From: Sphaerochaeta sp.
GTDB lineage: Bacteria > Spirochaetota > Spirochaetia > Sphaerochaetales > Sphaerochaetaceae
Direction: 5' to 3'
Length of the DNA: 16,417 nucleotides
Assembly: GCA_003456855.1 (NCBI GenBank)
Contig: DMOO01000038.1
Coordinates: forward strand, 1-16,417
Shown here: positions 6,437 through 12,962 of the stretch, piece by piece
Layout: every line of letters begins with the position of its first letter
How positions within the stretch are numbered: position 1 is the first letter of the stretch
Program-made: the position numbers and the translations under genes
Notes under the pieces: model-generated
Database searches by the model: none
What the model saw: the letters and a program-made list of their open reading frames with translations, nothing else
Told to the model about the DNA's origin: nothing

Positions 6437-8812
6437 ATGCAGTACGGGTACTTTGACAACGAGAGAAGAGAGTATGTGATTATCAGGCAGGATGTGCCTG
6501 TGTCCTGGACGAACTATCTGGGAACCGAGACCACAGGCACAGTCATCTCGCACAATGCGGGAGGCTACATGTTCCATGAGGACCCCGAGACCCACAGGGT
6601 CACCAGGTTCAGACCGAACGGCGTTCCTCTGGACCGTCCTGGCCACTATGTCTACCTGAGAGACTCCTCCGATGGTGATTACTGGAGCATATCCTGGCAG
6701 CCTGTGGCAAAGAACCAGGACATCGCCTTCTACAAGACCCGCCACGGTCTCTCGTATTCAAAGTTCGAATGCTCCTACAAGGATGTCTTCGCACGCCAGA
6801 CCATGTTCATCCCAAGAGGCCACAGCTGTGAGATCTGGGATGTGAAGGTCAGAAACGACGGCAAGGAGACCAAGAGGCTCTCCATATTCGGATATTGTGA
6901 GTTCAGCTTCAACATCGTTGAGATAGATAACCAGAACTTCCAGATGAGCTTGTACTGCAGTGGAACAAGGTACAAGGACGGGGTGATAGAGTGCGACAAC
7001 TTCTACAACCCTGACATGTACCACTATTTCACATCATCGTTCGAGCCTTCTGGATTTGACGGCGTCAGGGATAGCTTCATCGGACTGTATCGCACAGAGA
7101 GCAACCCAATCGGAGTCGAGAGGGGCTCTCTGTCGAACAGCACCGAGCTGGGCAACAACCAGTGTGGAGCCCTTTCCTATGACTTCTACATTGAACCAGG
7201 AGAGGTCAAGCGCTTTGCCTTCATACTTGGAGTCGGCGACTTGGAGGTCGGCTTGAAGGAGAGGGCGAACTTCTCGGACCCTGAGAACGTTGACATAGCC
7301 TTCCAGGACCTTGCGGACTACTGGAAGGAGAAGATGGACACTCTCCAGGTCCACACACCTAACCAGGACATGGACACAATGCTCAACATCTGGAACCTCT
7401 ACCAGAGTGAGACGAATGTGGTCTTCAGCCGCTTTGCCTCATTCATCGAGGTCGGAGGCAGAACGGGCCTTGGCTACCGTGACACGGCCCAGGATGCAAT
7501 GTGTACAGTGAACTCCAACCCTGTGCAGAGCAGAAAGAGAATCGTCCAGCTGCTTAGAGGTCTTACTTCCTCAGGCTACGGACTGCATCTGTTCAGCCCG
7601 GAGGTCTTTGATCCGGACATCCCAAAGAAGGTTCCGTTCAAATCACCTACGGTCAAGCCCATGCCTGAGCCGGGAAACATGGTCCACGGCCTTAAGGACA
7701 CCTGCAGCGATGATGCCCTTTGGCTGGTCCCATCCATCTGTGAATATGTGAAGGAGACGGGAAACACCTCCTTCCTTGATATGGTCCTTGGTTATGCCGA
7801 CAAGGGCGAGGGAACCGTGCTCGAGCACATGGAGAGAATCCTCAAATTCAGTGCTGAGCAGGTCGGTGAGCATGGAATCTGCCTTGGTCTTAGAGCTGAC
7901 TGGAACGACTGCATAAACCTTGGTGGCGGAGAGAGCGCTCTTGTATCCTTCTTGCACTACTGGGCAATAGACGAGTTCTTGGATCTTCTTCAACACTGCG
8001 GAAAGGAGAGCCTGGTCCCTTTCTATGAAGAGATGAGGGACAAGGTCAAGGCTGCCTGTGAAAGGGAGCTTTGGGACGGCGAGTGGTACATCAGAGGCTT
8101 CACAAAGTCCGGAAGGAAGATAGGAACCCATTCTGACGTTGAGGGAAAAGTTCATCTTGAATCAAATGCATGGGCAATATGCAGTGGCCTGGCTACTGGA
8201 GAACATGGTAAAAAAACGCTCGATGCAATAGATACATACCTCTATGGTGATTGGGGCATCCATCTGAATGCACCTAGCTACAGCAAGCCTGACGATGAAG
8301 TCGGATTCGTGACCAGGGTCTACCGAGGCGTCAAGGAGAACGGTTCCATCTTCAGCCATCCGAATCCATGGGCATGGGTCGCGGCAACCAAGATGGGAGA
8401 AGGCGACCTTGCAATGAAGTTCTACAACGCACTCTGTCCTGCAAGGCAGAACGATCTCATAGAGGTTCGCCAGAGCGAGCCTTACACCTACTGCCAGTTC
8501 ATAATGGGACGCGACCACAGCGCCTACGGCAGGGCTAGGCATCCATGGCTTACAGGTTCTGCAGGCTGGGCCTACTTTGCATCCACCCATTACATGCTTG
8601 GAATAAGACCGGACTACGATGCCCTGGTCATAGACCCATGCATACCATCCAGCTGGGATGGCTTTGAGGTCGACAGGCTCTTCCGCGGAAGGAAGGTCCA
8701 TATAGTCGTCAGCAACCCAAGGCATATCCAGAAGGGAAAGGCCGTCAGGGTTCCGCTCTCAAAGCTGAGTCTCAAGGAAGAGAATGTGATCAAGGTGGAG
8801 ATGGGGGAGTAG
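6437..8812 (+). CDS. chbP: N,N'-diacetylchitobiose phosphorylase, glycoside hydrolase family 94
   Basis: This 791-residue protein is a GH94 inverting phosphorylase. It should convert GlcNAc-beta-1,4-GlcNAc plus phosphate to GlcNAc-1-phosphate and GlcNAc in the cytoplasm. The N-terminal beta-sandwich begins MQYGYFDNERREYVI and contains VPLDRPGHYVYLRD; the linker and (alpha/alpha)6 barrel carry GGRTGLGYRDTAQD (340-353), LKDTCSDD (419-426) and RADWNDC (486-492). The general acid is the Asp of the WND motif (D491 by position). The HLESN, FSHPNPWAWV and HPWLTG stretches and the RTGLGYRDTAQD form match chitobiose phosphorylases as I remember them better than cellobiose phosphorylases. Cellobiose or another beta-glucoside disaccharide remains possible. 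GGGAAG (6426-6431) precedes the start by five bases. The GH20 and mannosidase neighbours support a GlcNAc-containing substrate. Confidence 0.87.
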   Translation: MQYGYFDNERREYVIIRQDVPVSWTNYLGTETTGTVISHNAGGYMFHEDPETHRVTRFRPNGVPLDRPGHYVYLRDSSDGDYWSISWQPVAKNQDIAFYKTRHGLSYSKFECSYKDVFARQTMFIPRGHSCEIWDVKVRNDGKETKRLSIFGYCEFSFNIVEIDNQNFQMSLYCSGTRYKDGVIECDNFYNPDMYHYFTSSFEPSGFDGVRDSFIGLYRTESNPIGVERGSLSNSTELGNNQCGALSYDFYIEPGEVKRFAFILGVGDLEVGLKERANFSDPENVDIAFQDLADYWKEKMDTLQVHTPNQDMDTMLNIWNLYQSETNVVFSRFASFIEVGGRTGLGYRDTAQDAMCTVNSNPVQSRKRIVQLLRGLTSSGYGLHLFSPEVFDPDIPKKVPFKSPTVKPMPEPGNMVHGLKDTCSDDALWLVPSICEYVKETGNTSFLDMVLGYADKGEGTVLEHMERILKFSAEQVGEHGICLGLRADWNDCINLGGGESALVSFLHYWAIDEFLDLLQHCGKESLVPFYEEMRDKVKAACERELWDGEWYIRGFTKSGRKIGTHSDVEGKVHLESNAWAICSGLATGEHGKKTLDAIDTYLYGDWGIHLNAPSYSKPDDEVGFVTRVYRGVKENGSIFSHPNPWAWVAATKMGEGDLAMKFYNALCPARQNDLIEVRQSEPYTYCQFIMGRDHSAYGRARHPWLTGSAGWAYFASTHYMLGIRPDYDALVIDPCIPSSWDGFEVDRLFRGRKVHIVVSNPRHIQKGKAVRVPLSKLSLKEENVIKVEMGE

Positions 8813-8816
8813 AAAC

Positions 8817-10586
8817 ATGACGCATGTCTCCACAGGATTTAAGACAGACTCAAAGATAATCTCAAAACTCTTCTTCAGACTGCTTCCTGTCCAGATCCTG
8901 TTCGTGGCCATTGGAAGTGTCAACTCTGTCATTGACAGCGTTGTTGCAAGCAACGTCATAGGAATGGAAGCCATGACAGTCATAGGACTGTTCGGGCCTT
9001 ACATGCAGTTTCTGGAGACCTTGAATCTTGTACTCCTCAGCGGTGCCCAGATCCTCTGCGGACAGTTTCTTGGAAAGAACCAGCTGGAGAGGACCTCCAA
9101 CATCTTCTCCTTGGACCTCTTCGTAATGTCATGCATATCAATCGTCCTTTCGTTGGTCTGCATGTTCGACCCATCTTTTGTGGCAGGGATCCTTCATGGG
9201 AACATAGCCGGGCTCTCCGATTACATCAAAGGCATGTCGTTCGGTATACTGCCAACATTGCTGAACTCCCAGCTCTCAGCCTTCCTGCAGCTTGAGCAGA
9301 AGCAGAAGCGCATCTACATAGGAATGGGCATAATGATGGCCTCCAACTTCATCCTTGACTTTGTGTTCGTCAAATACCTGAACATGGGTCTCTTTGGATT
9401 GGGACTTTCATCATCCATAAGTGCAACTCTGTTCTTCCTGATCCTGGTGTCCTGGTACTTCAAGAAGAAGTGCATCTTGAAGTTCGGCTTCAAGAGGATA
9501 ATCTGGTCCGATTTCCCATCGATAATCAGCATAGGGATTCCCGGAGCGATCTGCTCTCTGTGCCTGTCCATCAGGGGAGTCATCGTGAACATTCTGCTGA
9601 TGAAGTTCTCCGGAGAGGTTGGGGTAGCCGCCCTTTCCGCCTTGAACACCTATGGAGCTCTTCTCTTTGCAGTCACATCCGGAGTTGCCTCCGCCACCAG
9701 ACTTCTTGTAAGTGTGTTCTATGGGGAGGAGGACCGTGCAAGCCTTGTTTTGGTCATGAAGACCGCACTGATCAAAGGTCTGCTGCTTCTGGTTCTTGTC
9801 TCCAGCCTTGTATTCATATTCTCGGGTCTGCTGACCGGGACAATCTACAGGGATCCTTCGACAGAGGTGTACTCATTGACGTTGAGCCTGTTCCGAATCT
9901 ATGCGTTTGCAATCCCGATCTCGGGCCTTAGCGTCATCTTCACGAACTATTTCCAGAGCATATCAAGGATGAGAATGGTCCACATACTCTCCGTTATGGA
10001 TGGCCTTCTAGGTATGGCTCTTTCAAGTCTGGTCCTTGCCCCTGTCTTCGGTGCAGTGGGAGTGTGGATATCCTTTGTCCTCAACAACGTGTACACGACC
10101 ATTGCGATAGTCTTGTATGCCCATATACACAATCACAGATTCCCAAGATGCATTGAGGATCTGCTTGCCCTTCCTGATTCGTTCGGAGTCCCGGAGGACA
10201 GAAGGCTGGATATCACCATCCACAATGCAGAGGAGGTCTCCGATACGGCAAGGCTGGTAATCGACTTCTGCGCAAACAGAGGCATAGACAGGAGAAGGGC
10301 CTACTATGCTGGTCTCTGCCTTGAGGAGATGGCTTCAAACATAGTCGAGCATGGCTTTGGTGGAAAGAAGAGCCATTCAATCGATGTGAGGGTTGTCCAT
10401 AAGGCGGATCAGCTCATGCTGAGAATCAAGGATGACTGCAGGGCCTTCAACCCTGAGGAGAAGATGAAGCTCATCGACCCTGATGACGTCACACACAACA
10501 TCGGACTCAGAATGGTCCACAGCCTTGCAAAGGAAACATTCTATTCCAATGTTCTGGGGCTCAATATCTTCACAATGACAATCTAA
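8817..10586 (+). CDS. MATE-family transporter fused to a GHKL (anti-sigma-like) ATP-binding domain
   Basis: This 589-residue protein joins two domains. Residues 1 to about 440 are a multi-pass MATE/MOP-superfamily transporter with repeated hydrophobic segments, the usual length of a complete MATE protein. Residues 455-589 are a soluble HATPase_c_2/RsbW-like domain: N-box LCLEEMASNIVEHGF (E503, N508), a G1-like motif IKDDCRAFNP (537-546, with Cys where a Gly is usual) and NIGLRMV (561-567) as G2. GGGGGAG (8803-8809) lies seven bases before the ATG, and the gene follows the phosphorylase stop by four bases, so it is co-transcribed. MATE proteins use ion gradients to export drugs or metabolites; RsbW-type domains bind ATP and act as anti-sigma factors or kinases on STAS proteins. 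The fusion suggests that transport is coupled to, or controlled by, ATP binding or partner switching. Its job in this operon is unknown. Confidence 0.88.
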   Translation: MTHVSTGFKTDSKIISKLFFRLLPVQILFVAIGSVNSVIDSVVASNVIGMEAMTVIGLFGPYMQFLETLNLVLLSGAQILCGQFLGKNQLERTSNIFSLDLFVMSCISIVLSLVCMFDPSFVAGILHGNIAGLSDYIKGMSFGILPTLLNSQLSAFLQLEQKQKRIYIGMGIMMASNFILDFVFVKYLNMGLFGLGLSSSISATLFFLILVSWYFKKKCILKFGFKRIIWSDFPSIISIGIPGAICSLCLSIRGVIVNILLMKFSGEVGVAALSALNTYGALLFAVTSGVASATRLLVSVFYGEEDRASLVLVMKTALIKGLLLLVLVSSLVFIFSGLLTGTIYRDPSTEVYSLTLSLFRIYAFAIPISGLSVIFTNYFQSISRMRMVHILSVMDGLLGMALSSLVLAPVFGAVGVWISFVLNNVYTTIAIVLYAHIHNHRFPRCIEDLLALPDSFGVPEDRRLDITIHNAEEVSDTARLVIDFCANRGIDRRRAYYAGLCLEEMASNIVEHGFGGKKSHSIDVRVVHKADQLMLRIKDDCRAFNPEEKMKLIDPDDVTHNIGLRMVHSLAKETFYSNVLGLNIFTMTI

Positions 10587-10627
10587 AAAGTCTATCATCG
10601 TAGCAATACTCTCATTGGGGGTTTCAG

Positions 10628-10927
10628 ATGAGAGAAAGAGTATTCGACAAGGGCGAGACCTTCGCTGGAGTCCCATACGAGCTTGGACTTGAATGCGCTG
10701 AGGAAGTGAAGAGAATCTTCGGCACCGATGACATCGCTCCCATTGCCATCAAGTGGGTCCTCATGCATGAGGCGGTGAGCGTTGTAATTCCTGGAGCCAG
10801 CAAGGCTGAGCAGCTTAAAGAGAACATCAGGGCCGCAGAGCTTCCGGAGCTGACTGCAGAGCAGATGCAGAAGGTCAAGCAGCTCTATGACTCGAAGCTC
10901 AGGGACATAATCCATCCTCAGTGGTGA
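10628..10927 (+). pseudogene. C-terminal remnant of an aldo/keto reductase
   Basis: The 99 codons match the last third of a COG0667-type aldo/keto reductase: FDKGETFAGVPYELGL, then PIAIKWVLM and VSVVIPGASKAEQLKENI (the NADPH-binding helix region), ending with the typical DIIHPQW. A full protein is about 310-330 residues; the N-terminal two-thirds with the catalytic Tyr, Lys and His are missing. The same frame upstream meets a stop at 10601, so the missing part is not present in another arrangement. A GGGGG stretch (10617-10621) lies six bases before the ATG, so the fragment may still be translated, but it cannot be an enzyme. It sits 41 bases after the MATE-fusion gene. A deletion is the simplest cause. 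Confidence 0.8.
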
Positions 10928-10935
10928 TGGTAGTA

Positions 10936-10959
10936 TAGAATTCCTCTTTGTTGTATCCT
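10936..10959 (+). promoter_or_regulatory. Possible -10 elements for the histidine phosphatase gene
   Basis: Two candidate -10 boxes are visible: TAGAAT (10936-10941, five of six bases) and TATCCT (10954-10959, four of six). The second ends six bases before the ATG and would give a leaderless mRNA; the first would give an 18-nt leader without a ribosome site. No convincing -35 box is seen for either. Confidence 0.3.
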
Positions 10960-10965
10960 TTGGCC

Positions 10966-11541
10966 ATGAAAGTTTATCTGATCAGACATGGCCAAAGCGA
11001 AACCAATCTCTCCGGAAAGAGGGCTGGGCAGAGTGATGTCAAACTCACAGAACAAGGCTACAAGGATGCTCTCGAGGCAAGACGTAAGCTCTTAGGCATA
11101 AAGTTCGACAGAGTATTCTCCAGTGACCTCTCACGAGCACTGGAGACTGCAAGGACCGCACTTCCTGGTGTGGAGCCTGAGAAGGTCTCTGACATCAGGG
11201 AGATTGATGTGGGCAAGATTGCAGGGCACACTGAGGCGGAATGCGTTGAAATGTTTGGAGACCTTTGGACTGAGAACTACCCGAAACACAACTACGCTGC
11301 CTTTGGAGGGGAGAATATCCCTATGCTGAAGGAGAGGGTCTACCGATTCATGAGGTTCCTGGAAACTATAGAGAATTGCGAGAACGTGGCGGTCTTTGCC
11401 CACGGCGGCAGCATCAGAAGCATGCTTTGCTATGCCTTCCAGGCTGACATAGAGTGGAACAGATTCCATACAGGCAACTGCGGGGTCTCCGTGCTTGAAT
11501 ACAAGGACGGCTATTGGAGCGTCTGGTCCTTCAATAATTGA
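10966..11541 (+). CDS. Histidine phosphatase family protein (phosphoglycerate-mutase-like)
   Basis: This 191-residue protein belongs to the branch-1 histidine phosphatases. The phosphohistidine motif LIRHGQSETN is at residues 5-14 (H8), the phosphate-pocket Arg is in SSDLSRALETA (R57), the acid Glu is in REIDVG (E79), and the second catalytic His is in AHGG (H146). The family includes alpha-ribazole phosphatases and small-molecule or sugar phosphatases, and sequence alone does not pick a substrate. The ATG at 10966 is chosen because the RHG motif normally begins within ten residues of the start; in-frame TTG codons at 10948, 10951 and 10960 would add a few residues. No Shine-Dalgarno sequence precedes this ATG; a weak -10-like TATCCT ends six bases before it. 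The gene stands alone with a terminator behind it. Confidence 0.9.
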   Translation: MKVYLIRHGQSETNLSGKRAGQSDVKLTEQGYKDALEARRKLLGIKFDRVFSSDLSRALETARTALPGVEPEKVSDIREIDVGKIAGHTEAECVEMFGDLWTENYPKHNYAAFGGENIPMLKERVYRFMRFLETIENCENVAVFAHGGSIRSMLCYAFQADIEWNRFHTGNCGVSVLEYKDGYWSVWSFNN

Positions 11542-11552
11542 TGCACAAAAGC

Positions 11553-11582
11553 GATTACTTTTTGGAAAAAAGCAATCTTTTT
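11553..11582 (+). terminator. AT-rich terminator after the histidine phosphatase gene
   Basis: GATTACTTTTT (11553-11563) pairs with AAAAAGCAATC (11567-11577) with one A-C mismatch around a tiny loop, followed by five T residues (11578-11582). The stem is long but almost all A-T, so it is likely a weak or moderate terminator. Confidence 0.5.
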
Positions 11583-11664
11583 AAACAACTCCTTTTATTA
11601 CAAGCAATTATTTTTAATGATTTTTTCGAAATAATTTGACATTTATGTCTGGATTCATTAGATT
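11583..11664 (+). promoter_or_regulatory. Strong sigma70 promoter with AT-rich upstream element
   Basis: A perfect -35 TTGACA (11636-11641), a 17-bp spacer and a -10 TAGATT (11659-11664, four of six bases) are preceded by about 50 bases of A and T tracts (11583-11635) that look like an UP element. Transcription would start near 11671, upstream of the small acidic protein. Confidence 0.7.
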
Positions 11665-11675
11665 CCAGGTCGAAA

Positions 11676-11712
11676 GCAACGGAAAGTTGCAAATGAGTTC
11701 ACCTTGAGGTGA
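11676..11712 (+). other. Two small leader hairpins before the 53-residue gene
   Basis: GCAAC (11676-11680) pairs with GTTGC (11686-11690) around GGAAA, and TCACC (11699-11703) pairs with GGTGA (11708-11712) around TTGA. Both lie in the predicted 56-nt 5' leader, and the second ends two bases before the GGAGG ribosome site. I do not recognise a known riboswitch. Confidence 0.45.
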
Positions 11713-11726
11713 CGGAGGAAAAAGAA

Positions 11727-11888
11727 ATGAGCATTGACGATTTCAGCACAGAAGAGTTTGATTCGATTCAGCTTCAGATGAGCAACTTGGTTGATGATGA
11801 CATCAACGACGATCAGAACCATCGCATCGTCGCAAGTTCCATGGAAGACTGGGAGCAGCCGAACCAGGTTGTCTGCCTTGAGGGCTGA
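11727..11888 (+). CDS. Small acidic protein of 53 residues, unknown family
   Basis: I do not recognise this protein. It has 9 Asp and 5 Glu but no Lys, one Arg and one His, giving a net charge near -13. The acidic runs are DD at residues 4-5, DDD at 23-25 and DD at 28-29; there is one Trp (W42) and one Cys (C50) near the end (VVCLEG). No signal peptide or membrane segment is seen, so it is probably cytoplasmic. Support for it being real: GGAGG (11714-11718) eight bases before the ATG, a good promoter upstream, a GC-rich third codon position unlike the AT-rich DNA before it, and a terminator 69 bases after it. It could be a small regulator or DNA mimic, a leader peptide for the ABC genes downstream, or part of a dual-function RNA. 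No function can be assigned. Confidence 0.6.
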   Translation: MSIDDFSTEEFDSIQLQMSNLVDDDINDDQNHRIVASSMEDWEQPNQVVCLEG

Positions 11889-11893
11889 CAACC
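11867..11893 (+). other. Hairpin over the stop codon of the small acidic protein
   Basis: GGTTGTC (11867-11873) pairs with GACAACC (11887-11893), and inside it GCC pairs with GGC across a T-T mismatch, leaving a 5-base TTGAG loop. The TGA stop (11886-11888) is inside the right arm. An alternative outer pairing, CCAGGT (11864-11869) with ACCTGG (11897-11902), uses some of the same bases. A ribosome reaching the stop would disrupt it, as in attenuators; there is no T-tract, so it is not itself a terminator. Confidence 0.55.
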
Positions 11894-11956
11894 CAAACCT
11901 GGAAAAAGATAAGGGAATTAGGGTCCTGAACAAATATCGGTCTTTACGGCCACAAG

Positions 11957-11983
11957 GAAAGCCTCAGGGCTTTCTTTTTTTTT
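11957..11983 (+). terminator. Strong terminator between the small gene and the ABC genes
   Basis: GAAAGCC (11957-11963) pairs with GGCTTTC (11968-11974) around TCAG, followed by nine T residues. It closes a transcript of about 313 nt begun at the promoter near 11636. I found no convincing promoter after it, so the ABC genes may depend on read-through. Confidence 0.88.
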
Positions 11984-12003
11984 ACCCATAATCTAAGATG
12001 GGT
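11984..12003 (+). repeat. Inverted repeat following the terminator
   Basis: ACCCAT (11984-11989) and ATGGGT (11998-12003) are perfectly complementary with an 8-base spacer. It begins at the last T of the terminator tract, in the leader of the substrate-binding protein gene. Confidence 0.45.
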
Positions 12004-12006
12004 CTG

Positions 12007-12025
12007 CCGGACATGACATGTCTGG
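12007..12025 (+). promoter_or_regulatory. 19-bp palindrome just upstream of the ABC ribosome site
   Basis: CCGGACATG-A-CATGTCTGG is a near-perfect palindrome centred on 12016, with a single non-complementary pair (G/T, a wobble in RNA). It ends three bases before the AGGGAG ribosome site (12029-12034). It could be a repressor operator (roadblock) or, as RNA, a hairpin next to the ribosome site. No regulator is encoded nearby. Confidence 0.55.
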
Positions 12026-12041
12026 TTTAGGGAGATATGCA

Positions 12042-12962
12042 ATGAAGAAGTTTTTGGTTGCACTTGTTGTACTTGCAGTTTCTTTCTGTGCCTTTGCAGA
12101 GGGGATTTCAGAGGTGTCGAACAATGATGGTGTGGAGCTGTCCGGTCTGAGGATCGCATCTCCAAGTGGTGCTCCTGCAATAGCGCTTGCTTCCATTGCA
12201 GTTGAGAGTCCTGACCAGTATACATTCATAGCAGCTGAGACGATCACAGCCGAGTTCGCGAACGCCACTTCGGATTTCATAATCGCCCCTATCAATGCTG
12301 GCGCCAAGCTCTACAAGATGGGTAAGTCCACATACAAGCTAGGTGCAGTTGTGTCCTGGGGCAATCTCTTCATCGCATCACAGAAGGCAGACTTCAAGCT
12401 CGAGGACATCAACGGATCCGAGATCGTCCTGTTCGGTGAGAACACGATCAATGCCTCAGTAGCTCTCTTTGCCCTTGAAAAGAACGGCATTATCCCTGCC
12501 AAGATCACTTATCTTGGTTCTGCTGCAAACACACAGCAACTTCTGCTTTCAGACCCTCAGGCCATAGTCATGACAGCTGAGCCTGCCCTTACCGCCGCAA
12601 GCAACAAAAACCCGAGTATCGTTGGATATTCAGTCAACTCGCTCTACGGCGAGAGCGGTTTCACCCAGGCTGGTCTCTTTGTGAAGGCAGGGCTTGACCC
12701 TGCGGTTGTGGATGCGTACCTTGGACTTCTCAAGGAGTCCTGTAACAAGTGTGAGACAGATCTGGAGTCAGTTGCAGAGGCAGCCGTCAAGCTTGAGATC
12801 CTTCCCAATGTGAAGGTCGCAATGAATGCAATTCCGAACTGTGCAGTGCGTTATATGTATGCACAGGAGGCAAAGGAGCAGGTAGAGGCCACCGCAAACA
12901 TCGATTTGAAGCAGTTCGGTGGTTCAGTGCCTGCTGATGATTTCTACTATGGAGCAGAATAA
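12042..12962 (+). CDS. ABC transporter substrate-binding protein (NMT1/SsuA-ThiY-like fold)
   Basis: This 306-residue protein has a signal peptide (MKKFLVALVVLAVSF, cleavage near AFA/EG; a Cys in VSFC could be a loose lipobox) and then the layout of NMT1/ThiY/TauA-type binding proteins: an opening LRIASPSGAPAIAL strand-loop, TSDFIIAPINAGAKLY, LGAVVSWGNLFIAS, and a GSEIVLFGENT segment before the second lobe. The ATG at 12042 has AGGGAG seven bases upstream; an in-frame ATG at 12018 would sit inside the upstream palindrome and add a non-signal extension, so it is rejected. Ligands in this family include sulfonates, thiamine precursors, nitrate and other small molecules; none can be chosen here, and I see no TPP riboswitch. 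Its last 14 bases overlap the permease gene. Confidence 0.87.
   Translation: MKKFLVALVVLAVSFCAFAEGISEVSNNDGVELSGLRIASPSGAPAIALASIAVESPDQYTFIAAETITAEFANATSDFIIAPINAGAKLYKMGKSTYKLGAVVSWGNLFIASQKADFKLEDINGSEIVLFGENTINASVALFALEKNGIIPAKITYLGSAANTQQLLLSDPQAIVMTAEPALTAASNKNPSIVGYSVNSLYGESGFTQAGLFVKAGLDPAVVDAYLGLLKESCNKCETDLESVAEAAVKLEILPNVKVAMNAIPNCAVRYMYAQEAKEQVEATANIDLKQFGGSVPADDFYYGAE

Noticed and set aside
10609..10634. CTCTCAT / ATGAGAG inverted repeat before the aldo/keto reductase remnant as a terminator
   Set aside because: The stem is 7 bp with a 12-base loop and no T-tract follows, so it does not qualify as an intrinsic terminator.
11658..11933. 91-codon minus-strand frame over the small acidic gene
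   Set aside because: It has no ribosome site or promoter in that direction, while the + strand frame has both; composition looks like a reverse complement of the acidic coding sequence.
11671..12041. Known riboswitch (TPP, guanidine, c-di-GMP) in the leader of the ABC genes
   Set aside because: I looked for the conserved core motifs of these classes (for example CUGAGA for TPP) and did not find them; only generic hairpins are visible.
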